From NCBI GenBank assembly GCA_018303945.1, contig JAGVXD010000006.1, positions 1-37,057 on the forward strand: a stretch of 37,057 bases of DNA, read 5' to 3'. The translations under genes and the position numbers were made by a program. The DNA is from Candidatus Pacearchaeota archaeon (GTDB lineage: Archaea; Nanobdellota; Nanobdellia; Pacearchaeales; GW2011-AR1). Numbering within the stretch: position 1 is the first letter of the stretch; each line of letters opens with the position of its first letter. Under the pieces are notes generated by a model. That model was not told where the DNA came from. It ran no database searches and saw only the letters and a program-made list of their open reading frames with translations. Shown piece after piece: positions 9,853-18,463 of this stretch.

Positions 9853-10509
9853 TTACTTATATTCTGCTACTATTTCTTCAGAAACAACGTGCTTGATGCC
9901 TTCTTTTGTGATTGAATATACATCAATACCATTACCTGAACCTACATCGCGCTGGGTAGAAGATTTTATACATTCCTTAGCTAACTCTATTCCTTCTTTT
10001 ACAGCTAGGTCTTTCTTATACGCTCTTTCAAGGAATCCTAAAATATAAGGCATGCCTGAAGAGAAGTTGGCATCGTAATCCTCAACTTCCATAGCCGCTC
10101 CTGCTGGTTCAATAGTATACAACGAAGCCTTGCCATTCTCATCTATTCCCCCTATTAGAGTGCCGACTATGCTTGGAATCATTGTCGGGGTCCTTATATT
10201 TCTATAAATTATCATACCTAGGAGATTGGCTGCTTCCTCTACTGTGGGGCGAGACTTTGTTTTTAACTCCTTAAGACGAAGCTCTGCGGCGATAACTTTG
10301 TTAGTTAGCTCTAAATCTGCAACTCCTCCCGTATAAGAGGCTACCAAATAATCGTTTATTTTTCTTATTTTCTGCTTAGACTTATTCATGACTATGCTTC
10401 CTGCTGTAGTGCGGCGATCTGCACCTATGACTACTCCGTCTTTGCATACAATGCCTACTATGCTGGTATTTGACTTAAGCATATTCTGACCAATATCGTT
10501 GTTCATCAT
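9853..10509 (-). CDS. psmB: 20S proteasome beta subunit
   Basis: SNTSIVGIVCKDGVVIGADRRTT, KIRKINDYLVASYTGG, STQRDVGSGNGIDVY; TATA-like TTTAAATA (minus strand) near 10545. Confidence 0.93.
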   Translation of the reverse strand: MMNNDIGQNMLKSNTSIVGIVCKDGVVIGADRRTTAGSIVMNKSKQKIRKINDYLVASYTGGVADLELTNKVIAAELRLKELKTKSRPTVEEAANLLGMIIYRNIRTPTMIPSIVGTLIGGIDENGKASLYTIEPAGAAMEVEDYDANFSSGMPYILGFLERAYKKDLAVKEGIELAKECIKSSTQRDVGSGNGIDVYSITKEGIKHVVSEEIVAEYK

Positions 10510-10683
10510 TAGAACTCAAAGCCTCTAAATTTTTTATCAGAGCTAAGTATTTAAGTTTTTTGGTTGGCTGGAAAGTTGGAATTTAAGGCATTATCCGGCA
10601 GAATATTTAATGTTTGTCAGATTTTTTGGTTTACGGACTGATTATTTTTCCTGATTTTTCTTAGATATCCTTTCTAAAATAAG

Positions 10684-10711
10684 TGTCCTAGGTCAGGACA
10701 TATGTCCTAGG
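10684..10711. promoter_or_regulatory. Direct repeat/palindrome cluster TGTCCTAGG-TCAGGACATA-TGTCCTAGG upstream of psmB
   Basis: TGTCCTAGG at 10684-10692 and 10703-10711; perfect palindrome AGGACATATGTCCT at 10695-10708. Confidence 0.45.
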
Positions 10712-10845
10712 CTACCGAAAATTAATTTCTATCACTATAATTATATTATGCTTTCATCGATTATCTAGATAGAGAAATGTGTACAAATATGTAATCTAAC
10801 CTGGCAGTTATCCATATTATCGCATACTCTTGCTGTGCTGCCCTT

Positions 10846-12927
10846 TTATGCCAAATTACTCTGTTTTAGAGAGTCTTTTTTATAATCTACTTCTGAAATA
10901 TCTCCCTGTTTGCGCAGATGTATTATGTGGTCTACGAATCCCTCTATTTTCTGCTCGTGGCTGACTATAATAAGCTGTTTAACTGTAACTTCCTGAAGAA
11001 CATCTCTTATTCTCTCTATCTGTGCCTCTGAAAATCCATCCGTCGGCTCGTCAAGTATAACTATGTCCTGAGTCTTAATCTGACTAAGAACGGAGTTAAT
11101 TGTCTGATTAAGGGCAAGCCGGTACGCTAGAGCAACTGCTGTACGTTCGCCTCCTGAAAGAAAAGAATAATCCATTTCAACTTCTCCCTGCATTATTAGG
11201 GGTGTAAAATTTTCATCAAGCTGAACTTCGAATGATTCTCCTCCAATCATGTGAAACCATTTGCTGAATATTCTTGAAAATTCTCTTCTTAATTTTAGCA
11301 AAATCTGCATTTCAGTAAAATTAATTAAATTTGAAAAGTAATTTGATATCCAGTCCGTTAGGGAAGCAAGTTCTGCGAGTTTTTCCCCCCTCAATTCCTT
11401 ATTTGAGATGACGTCTCTTAACTGTGAGATTTCCTTTTCAGTCAGTTCTATCTCTTTTCTAAGCTCCGCGATTAATATTTCAGTGTTCTTTTCGGTGACA
11501 AATGCTTTCTTAAGCTCCTCTTCCTTCTTTCTGTATAACAATTCATATTTAGAGAATTTAAGAATGTTTTCCTTTAAACTTGAAGTGTGGCTTGAAAGAA
11601 ACGATATATCCTTCTCAAGCTCATCTTTTGATTTTTCCATCTCTGATTTTTTGACCCTTAGTTTCTCTATATAAGACTGTCTTGCTTTCCTTATTTCGTG
11701 CTCTAATTTATCTTTTTCGTATCTTGATATATCTTGCTTGGAATTTTTTATGGATAATGAAAGCGAGAAGATTTCTCCCTTTAGAGGTACAAGCTGTTTT
11801 TCTATCTGCACCACTTTTGTTTCTGTTTCATTGATTATATTGTGCTTATGCGGCTCCGGAACATCCTGCAGACAGGCAGGACAGAATCTCATGCCGAATA
11901 TTCTTTTCTTTTTTTCCTCATTCTCTTCTTTTGCCTCCTCCAGAGAAGTTATGCGGCTTATTGTTGAGACGTATGCCGCCTGCAAAGATTCAAGATTGCT
12001 TCTCTCTTGATTGAGAAGAGATATAGAATTATTATATTCTGTCTCATTGAATTGAATTCCTGCAACCTCAAGAGACTTTGATATTTCTGCAAGTTCTTTG
12101 TTTAAGGATTTTATCTGTTCATTCTTTGAAGAAATAATAATTCCTGTTTTCTCCACTTCCTTCTCAAAATTCTCTTTTTCCTTTATGTTTTTCTCTAAAT
12201 CCTGAAGCTCTCCTTCCAGCTGCTTGCGAGTAGATATATTTTCTGTGAAAGAAATTTCTTTCTCCCTGCAATTCTGCTCTAATAATATTACTCTCTCTTT
12301 TAAAACTTCTGCGCGCGCTTTATCAAAATCAAGAGACTTCAATTCCCCCTGTAGAACCTTTGTCTCCTCCTTTAAGCTATTAATTACAATTAAAGAGTTT
12401 TCCCTGACTCTCTTGTATTTATCTATGCCAAATATGTGGCGCAAGACATTAAGTCTTGTTTCCGAATCTTCAGTTATAATCTGCTTCATCTGCTCTTGCG
12501 GTGTATAGACAGTATAACGATAGAGAAGATTGTTTTTTTTGATGAATTCTCCAGGGTATCCCAGCAAAGAAAGAATCTTGCTTTTAAGTTCTGTTACCGA
12601 ACATTCCAAAGTGTCTCCGTTTAAAGTAATGGCTGAATAGTCATTTGTTATTGACTTGTTTTCTCTTTTCAGATGCCGTTCTATCACAACAATATTTCCG
12701 TCTATCTCAAACTCCAGCATTACTTCTCCCGCATTTGTTGATGCTCTAAGCAGAGCAGAACCTTTCTGTCCGGGCTGCAGTCCAAAAAGAGCATATTCTA
12801 TGGCTAATAACAGCGTTGTCTTGCCAGAGCCGACGTCACCCGCCAATAAGAGAGAGCCATCGGGAAAATCTATTGTGCTCTGTTCATAGCTTCTTATATT
12901 TTTTAAAGTAATCTTTTTTATTTTCAT
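10846..12927 (-). CDS. rad50: Rad50 DNA double-strand break repair ATPase
   Basis: Walker A GDVGSGKTTLL; zinc hook FCPACLQDV; long coiled coil; signature LSGGERTAVALAYRLAL; Walker B IVILDEPTDGF. Confidence 0.95.
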   Translation of the reverse strand: MKIKKITLKNIRSYEQSTIDFPDGSLLLAGDVGSGKTTLLLAIEYALFGLQPGQKGSALLRASTNAGEVMLEFEIDGNIVVIERHLKRENKSITNDYSAITLNGDTLECSVTELKSKILSLLGYPGEFIKKNNLLYRYTVYTPQEQMKQIITEDSETRLNVLRHIFGIDKYKRVRENSLIVINSLKEETKVLQGELKSLDFDKARAEVLKERVILLEQNCREKEISFTENISTRKQLEGELQDLEKNIKEKENFEKEVEKTGIIISSKNEQIKSLNKELAEISKSLEVAGIQFNETEYNNSISLLNQERSNLESLQAAYVSTISRITSLEEAKEENEEKKKRIFGMRFCPACLQDVPEPHKHNIINETETKVVQIEKQLVPLKGEIFSLSLSIKNSKQDISRYEKDKLEHEIRKARQSYIEKLRVKKSEMEKSKDELEKDISFLSSHTSSLKENILKFSKYELLYRKKEEELKKAFVTEKNTEILIAELRKEIELTEKEISQLRDVISNKELRGEKLAELASLTDWISNYFSNLINFTEMQILLKLRREFSRIFSKWFHMIGGESFEVQLDENFTPLIMQGEVEMDYSFLSGGERTAVALAYRLALNQTINSVLSQIKTQDIVILDEPTDGFSEAQIERIRDVLQEVTVKQLIIVSHEQKIEGFVDHIIHLRKQGDISEVDYKKDSLKQSNLA

Positions 12928-14072
12928 ATTTGTAAAATCTTGCGCACCTCTGTCAGCAATCTATCCTCAAATACTGCTGATTTCTCATCCTCTCCCTTGT
13001 CTATCTGCAGAGACTTAAAGAGAGGGAAGATGAGGTCATTAAACTTGCTTGGATTGCTGTCTGAAAACTTCTTCAGAATGTGCTCTTCGATATTTACCGA
13101 ATCTGAAAGGTCAATAAGTATTTCCTGCTCGGCTACTTGCAGCTTTGCCGTGCTTTTTAGAAGGACATATACGCCTTGCTTCTTAACGTAATCTTCTATA
13201 CGAGAAAAATCTATATCTGATGTTTTGCCCTGTTCCAGAAATCCATAAAGTTTTATAATTACTATCTTATCCTGCAGACTTTCACTTCCAAGTCTTTTTA
13301 TTATCTCATCTGTAAGTGTAAGTGCATTGCTACTTTCTATTGCTAAACTTATAACCTGCTTCAGACGGACTTCATGTCTTCTTATTTTTCCATTATCTAT
13401 TATATAGAAAGAGCCGCCCTGCAATTCCTCAAGCTCTGCAAGATTATTGGGGAATATTGGACCTGAATATACCCTTCCCTCCTTATTGTAATTTATATGT
13501 AAATGAGCAAGAGCAAGGTAATCTACCTTTGGAAGCATTTTTTCATCTACGGCCTTTATTGGAAGAGTGCCTACTGCATCCCTTATTGCAGTATGGAGCA
13601 TTAAGATTTTAAACAATCCAGGGGCATCCTGCAGACGTATTCTCTCCAAATCATCTACCTCTAACCCTGATTTCTTTCCAGGGTATCCGTAAATTGCTAC
13701 ATTTCTAAATATCGTTGGCTCCAACATTAATTTTCCCTGGCGCTCTTCAAAAACAGAGACATTCTTGCAAAACCCTGCTTTTTCTAAAACATCTAAAAAA
13801 GTTTTTCCTGAAGCTGAATAGTCATGACTTCCTGCTATTAAGAAAACTGGTATTTTTGCTTCTGCAAATTTACGAAATTCTCTAAATGTATCTTTTAGAG
13901 TGTCTATAGGAGGGTAAGCAGAATCAAATAAATCACCAGCCATGAGAACAAAATCAACTTTCTCACTTAAACATATATCCACTGCTTTTTGAAAAGACTT
14001 AAAATTCAACTCCTTGAGCTCCGGCTGTCTCCACCCTCCGAGATGACAATCCCCCATGTGTGCAAATTTCAT
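12924..14072 (-). CDS. mre11: Mre11-like DNA repair exonuclease
   Basis: Metallophosphoesterase motifs GDCHLGG, AGDLFD, AGSHD, LAHLH; overlaps rad50 by 4 nt. Confidence 0.92.
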   Translation of the reverse strand: MKFAHMGDCHLGGWRQPELKELNFKSFQKAVDICLSEKVDFVLMAGDLFDSAYPPIDTLKDTFREFRKFAEAKIPVFLIAGSHDYSASGKTFLDVLEKAGFCKNVSVFEERQGKLMLEPTIFRNVAIYGYPGKKSGLEVDDLERIRLQDAPGLFKILMLHTAIRDAVGTLPIKAVDEKMLPKVDYLALAHLHINYNKEGRVYSGPIFPNNLAELEELQGGSFYIIDNGKIRRHEVRLKQVISLAIESSNALTLTDEIIKRLGSESLQDKIVIIKLYGFLEQGKTSDIDFSRIEDYVKKQGVYVLLKSTAKLQVAEQEILIDLSDSVNIEEHILKKFSDSNPSKFNDLIFPLFKSLQIDKGEDEKSAVFEDRLLTEVRKILQI

Positions 14073-14113
14073 AGATAAGCGAGAAAAATGAAGTTATTTA
14101 TAGATTGTTGTAA

Positions 14114-14590
14114 TTAACGACATTCCAGAGTTCTGGTAATAACTGCATTGTCGCAAAGAGAAAACCTGTCCCGTGACCTGACAGCTGGCTGAAGTTCTAG
14201 CGAGTTTTCACCTACAATAGCTATTCCTGTATTAAGAGGTATTTTAAGAATGGTTGATTGTCCGGGAGCAAGGCCATTCTGCCCTATTTCAACACTTTCT
14301 GAATTTATTAATGGCTTTACTTTTTTATCTTTACTGCCCAGTCTTAAGTAAAGAGCATCTATAGTGAAAAGTCCCTTGTTGTAAACAGTTACATTTATTT
14401 CATTTATACTGCATGAAACATTGAGGATTGTTGCACTAATTGTATCTGGGCAGGTTGCTTTATCTTTAGGAACCAGAACCTGGAGGTAAGTATATACAAG
14501 AACACTTATGCCTACAGCTATTATAATCAAAAGTGTATAAGCCACCATTTCGCTTATGCCTTTATTATCTGTAAATAACGACTTGTTCAT
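14114..14590 (-). CDS. Archaeal type IV pilin-like protein
   Basis: N-terminal DNKGISEMVAYTLLIIIAVGISVLVYTYLQ (class III signal/pilin-like helix), extracellular beta-rich remainder. Confidence 0.75.
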   Translation of the reverse strand: MNKSLFTDNKGISEMVAYTLLIIIAVGISVLVYTYLQVLVPKDKATCPDTISATILNVSCSINEINVTVYNKGLFTIDALYLRLGSKDKKVKPLINSESVEIGQNGLAPGQSTILKIPLNTGIAIVGENSLELQPAVRSRDRFSLCDNAVITRTLECR

Positions 14591-15182
14591 TTCTTACCTT
14601 TTTCCTGACCACTAAGTAAAAGTTCTGCCCTTGCTGTAATGTAAACGGCCTGCACACTATATCATTATCGCTATCCAGAGATTTGGTTCTTTCCGGTTGA
14701 GTATCTGTCTCTTCTCCTTCTATTCCTCTTTGCTCCGGAGTAAGGCATAAAGTCACTTGCCCTGGCTGAACTGTTGCAGATGGATTTTGCCTAAAGAGAT
14801 TGGGACTATCGGCATCTCCTTCTTCGGAGGAGGATACATGTAATTTTTCAACATCTGCGTTTTTAGGGTTTATCTGGTCTAAACTTAGATAATATATGTC
14901 AGTTTCATTTCCAAAAAATATCTCGAAATTACTGTCAGGATTTTGCTCTGAATAATACAAAGCTAATTTCGTTATATCCTCCTGTATCTTATCTTCATCC
15001 TTGGAATTAATTACTCCGTTGTCATAGACTTGCTGCAATTCAGAGCGAAGCTCTGTAGATAAATCATATACTGCCGCATCCTGTCTTTCTACTGATGCCT
15101 CATTGTAAATAGTCCCGAATCCAATTGTAATGCCTGAAATTATCAGTGCGGCTATCAGAAATATCTGTCCCTTTTTTAACAT
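14565..15182 (-). CDS. Pilin-like/secreted protein with N-terminal TM
   Basis: MLKKGQIFLIAALIISGITIGFGTIYNEA; overlaps the downstream pilin-like gene. Confidence 0.65.
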   Translation of the reverse strand: MLKKGQIFLIAALIISGITIGFGTIYNEASVERQDAAVYDLSTELRSELQQVYDNGVINSKDEDKIQEDITKLALYYSEQNPDSNFEIFFGNETDIYYLSLDQINPKNADVEKLHVSSSEEGDADSPNLFRQNPSATVQPGQVTLCLTPEQRGIEGEETDTQPERTKSLDSDNDIVCRPFTLQQGQNFYLVVRKKVRNEQVVIYR

Positions 15183-15243
15183 GCATAGATAATAAGAAGC
15201 AAGTTTTTATATGTTATGCTGAATTGCAATCATGTATAGAAGT

Positions 15244-15499
15244 GTAGACGGGGAGGTTGCTTGGTTTTGCCATGAAAGCTACCTTCATCCTTTCTCGGCT
15301 TTGCTACCCTGCAAGCACCATGCTTCCTGATGAGGGCTGCTCCGATCAAGGCCTGACCCGGTTCACAAGAGCACGATCGAGCAGGACAAAACGTCAACGT
15401 CCGGAAGAAGACCCCCATGACTCTGCCTTACGCGCTCCTTTCAGCCCACCATGACGCCCGTTTGTGGTAAAGCACGGGGCGAACGTGCCACTGGTCTAC
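15244..15499 (-). ncRNA. ffs: Signal recognition particle RNA (SRP/7S RNA)
   Basis: Minus strand reads CCGGGTCAGGCCTTGATCGGAGCAGCCC (helix 8 GGUCAGG...AGCAGCC); termini GTAGAC/GTCTAC pair; GC-rich island; TATA-like TTTATAAG upstream near 15520-15530; T-run after the 3' end is absent, so the 3' boundary is approximate. Confidence 0.9.
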
Positions 15500-15642
15500 T
15501 TTTAGAAGAGCCATAAGAGATTTATAAGTTTATTGATTTCGATGAAAATATTCTGTGAGCGAAACATGGCAGAACTTACAGAGTTGCATTATTACGGTAA
15601 ATATATTGAAAAACATAACTGTTCAATTTGCTATGTCCTTTA

Positions 15643-15804
15643 CTATAAATCTTCTATCTGCTTCTTAATCTTGTGAACTTCACTGCTGACTCTTGGAATG
15701 GTGCGGGGAACTGACTTGTGCATTATAGCTCTAATTAAGAGTAAAATCAACAGAAACAAGAGGAAGAATACTGTTGTCGCCCAAAGTATCATTATCATTT
15801 CCAT
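15643..15804 (-). CDS. Small membrane protein, 53 aa (below ORF-track cutoff)
   Basis: Hand translation: MEMIMILWATTVFFLFLLILLLIRAIMHKSVPRTIPRVSSEVHKIKKQIEDL*; one TM followed by a basic helix. Confidence 0.6.
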   Translation of the reverse strand: MEMIMILWATTVFFLLFLLILLLIRAIMHKSVPRTIPRVSSEVHKIKKQIEDL

Positions 15805-15863
15805 ATTGTTATTGCTTACTGACTCTATTTAAGAATTGTGATAGCAGAGTATATCAGAGAATA

Positions 15864-17537
15864 CTACATTCTCTCAATTACTGATATGTTGAGAAGAGAA
15901 AGTGCGTTTTTTAGGACTTGTGAAAAAGAGTCTACAAGAGAAAGGCGGAAATGCTCGTTTTCTGCTCCAATGACTTTTTCCTTGTGATAAAATTCATTGA
16001 ATAGTTGGGCTAGCTGGAATGAATAATTAGCTATGAGATTAGGAGAATATTGCATATAGGAGTTTTCAACTACTGATGGAAATTGGCTTAGGGCAAAGAC
16101 AATTCTCTTTTCTAGGTCGCTTAAGTCGGAAAATTCAATCTTTGAAGAGGGCTTGTATTTTGCCTTTCTCAATATATTTCTTGCACGGGCGAAAGTATAT
16201 AGTAGATATGGGCCTGTGTCGCCCTCGAAAGAAAGAAATCTTTCTATGTCAAATATTATATCATTCATTCTGTAATTCTTTAAGTCTCCATATAATATTG
16301 CTGAAAGTGCAATAGATTTTGCGCGGCTTTCAATTTCTTTTTTGCTTAGGTCTTGATACCTATTCTCTATCTCTCTTCTGGCAAGCTCTATCGTTTCATC
16401 AAGAATTTCAGACATAGATATAGTTTTTCCTTTTCTTGTTGCAAATTTCTTTCCATCTCGGTCTAAGTAAAGCCCGTGTGCTACATGAACGCAATTGTTC
16501 GCCCACTTGAAACCTGCCAGCTCCAGAACCTTAAAGAACTGCTTGAAATGCAAAGACTGCTCTGATCCAACTTCGTAAATCATTTTGTCAAATTTATAGG
16601 AGTTATACCTATCTATTGCGGCAGTTATATCTCTAGTTGCATAGAGAGTAGCACCGTCGCTCTTTCTTATAAGGCAGACTCCAATGCCATATAAATTTAA
16701 ATCTACAACTTCTGCCCCCTTGTCTTTTTTTATCAGTTTTTTACTTTTAAGCAGATTTATAGTTGCATCCATTTTTTTATTGTAAAGAGATTCTCCTGAA
16801 AGCACATCAAATTTTATATTCAAAAGAGAGTAAATCTTGTTAAATTCCTTAAGGCTAAGGTCTCTAAATTTCTTCCAGAACTTGAGTGCATCCTTGTCTC
16901 CCGCCTCCAATTTTCTGAACCAATCCCTTGCCTCCTGTTCCATTGATTCGTCTACGTTTGCTTTAACATATATATCCTGCAAGTGTTTTATAGGGTTCTT
17001 CTTTAGTTCTTGCTCTTTGCCCCATTTCTTATATCCTGCGATAAGCATTCCAAATTGCGTCCCCCAATCTCCCAGATAATTTATCTTAATTGTTTTATAA
17101 CCTAGAGATTTGGCCAGATTGGAAATTGCATTGCCGATGATAGTTGACCTTAAATGCCCTATTCCGAAGGGCTTTGCTATGTTTGGAGCGGATAAGTCTA
17201 TTACTATGGTTTTTCCCTTGCCTAAAGTAGAAGAGCCGTATTTACTTCTTTCCTTGAGAATTTTCTGAATAACTGAAGAGGCAAGATGCTTTCGGTCCAG
17301 AAAGAAGTTAAGATATGGTCCTACAGCCTGAATATTCTCAAAGTCTGGAGAGGAGATGTCTGAAGAAATCTCTTTTGCAATCTCAACAGGATTTTTCTTA
17401 AGAAGAATTGATAAGGAAAAACATGGGAAAGCATAATCTCCTAAAGAAGAATCCTTAGGAATCTCAATTAAAGATAAAATCTGCTCTTTAGGCAAGCCCG
17501 TCTTTTTATGCATTAAGTCTGCTATCTTTTCTTTCAT
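15864..17537 (-). CDS. argS: Arginyl-tRNA synthetase
   Basis: HIGH-type motif APNIAKPFGIGHLRSTIIGN; NYLGDWGTQFG; KFATRKGKTISM; DALR-type C-terminus. Confidence 0.96.
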   Translation of the reverse strand: MKEKIADLMHKKTGLPKEQILSLIEIPKDSSLGDYAFPCFSLSILLKKNPVEIAKEISSDISSPDFENIQAVGPYLNFFLDRKHLASSVIQKILKERSKYGSSTLGKGKTIVIDLSAPNIAKPFGIGHLRSTIIGNAISNLAKSLGYKTIKINYLGDWGTQFGMLIAGYKKWGKEQELKKNPIKHLQDIYVKANVDESMEQEARDWFRKLEAGDKDALKFWKKFRDLSLKEFNKIYSLLNIKFDVLSGESLYNKKMDATINLLKSKKLIKKDKGAEVVDLNLYGIGVCLIRKSDGATLYATRDITAAIDRYNSYKFDKMIYEVGSEQSLHFKQFFKVLELAGFKWANNCVHVAHGLYLDRDGKKFATRKGKTISMSEILDETIELARREIENRYQDLSKKEIESRAKSIALSAILYGDLKNYRMNDIIFDIERFLSFEGDTGPYLLYTFARARNILRKAKYKPSSKIEFSDLSDLEKRIVFALSQFPSVVENSYMQYSPNLIANYSFQLAQLFNEFYHKEKVIGAENEHFRLSLVDSFSQVLKNALSLLNISVIERM

Positions 17538-17566
17538 GAAGATTCTGTGTAAAGGAGATTAATAAA

Positions 17567-17851
17567 TTATTCCTTCAGCTGGTGGCCACATTCAATACAG
17601 AACTTATCATTTTCATTAATGGGCTTCTTGCATCCGGGGCAATTTGTCATGGGAACTGCCATCTTACCTCCACATTGGGGACAGAACTTCTGGTCTTCGT
17701 CCCCGCCTCTGCCGCATTTGGTGCATTTAGGCTTGGGCTTTTTACGTTCTATTACTGCCTTGTATCCTGCCTTGCCTGAAACAACCTTTGAAAATGCATC
17801 CTGAATAGATGACGGGTCTTCATATCTTCGTAAATCTATATTGCTTCCCAT
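17567..17851 (-). CDS. Double zinc-ribbon protein
   Basis: CTKCGRGGDEDQKFCPQCGGK and CPGCKKPINENDKFCIECGH. Confidence 0.8.
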   Translation of the reverse strand: MGSNIDLRRYEDPSSIQDAFSKVVSGKAGYKAVIERKKPKPKCTKCGRGGDEDQKFCPQCGGKMAVPMTNCPGCKKPINENDKFCIECGHQLKE

Positions 17852-17938
17852 GTTCTTTTTTATTATTGGTGAAAGAAAAGAGCCATTTAAAAATTTATTT
17901 ATGGTGTGGTTTACAATTTTTATTTAAGATGTTAATAA

Positions 17939-18010
17939 GCCTCTAGGGGGAATTGAACCCCCGGCCTACTGATTACGAATCAGTCGCTCTACCGACTGAG
18001 CTATAGAGGC
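17939..18010 (-). tRNA. tRNA-Thr (anticodon CGT)
   Basis: Minus strand: GCCTCTATAGCTCAGTCGGTAGAGCGACTGATTCGTAATCAGTAGGCCGGGGGTTCAATTCCCCCTAGAGGC; cloverleaf with anticodon loop TTCGTAA; no genomic CCA. Confidence 0.95.
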
Positions 18011-18463
18011 GTAATGATAGAAAAAATAGAGAAGTTATAAATCTTGACATATTAATCTTGTGTGTATCTGTATCTCCAAACTTTAATATCGTTATTGCAA
18101 TAACTAATTATGGGTTTTATTTGCTAGTGAGAAACATCTTTGCAATCCTATTATTTTTTATTTCTTCTCTAAAAGATTAAGATTGGAAATACATGCACAA
18201 TAATTTTAAGAGAGAAATATTGTTGAATGTGTTTTATCATCTCTGAAAAAAGCAGAAATAAAATAAGACCTATTTGGAGCAATTAAAACTTAGAAGCAAC
18301 CAGACCATAGTGAAAAAACGCGAGATGGGACGGCATATTTTGTTTTATAACTTCAAAGAGAATATATCTTTTTTATTTTAATCTTAAAATTTTACTGACT
18401 TTAGACAAATCTGAAAAAACGAAGAATTTATAAAGGACTCCTACCAAGTAATAAAGTAAAAAG

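Noticed and set aside
12924-14072. Mre11 motif III GSHD instead of GNHD as a novelty
   Set aside because: I recall GSHD variants in other archaeal Mre11-like proteins, so not clearly unusual
15230-15454. ORFs on both strands (62 and 65 aa)
   Set aside because: They lie within the SRP RNA; open frames are explained by GC-rich RNA sequence
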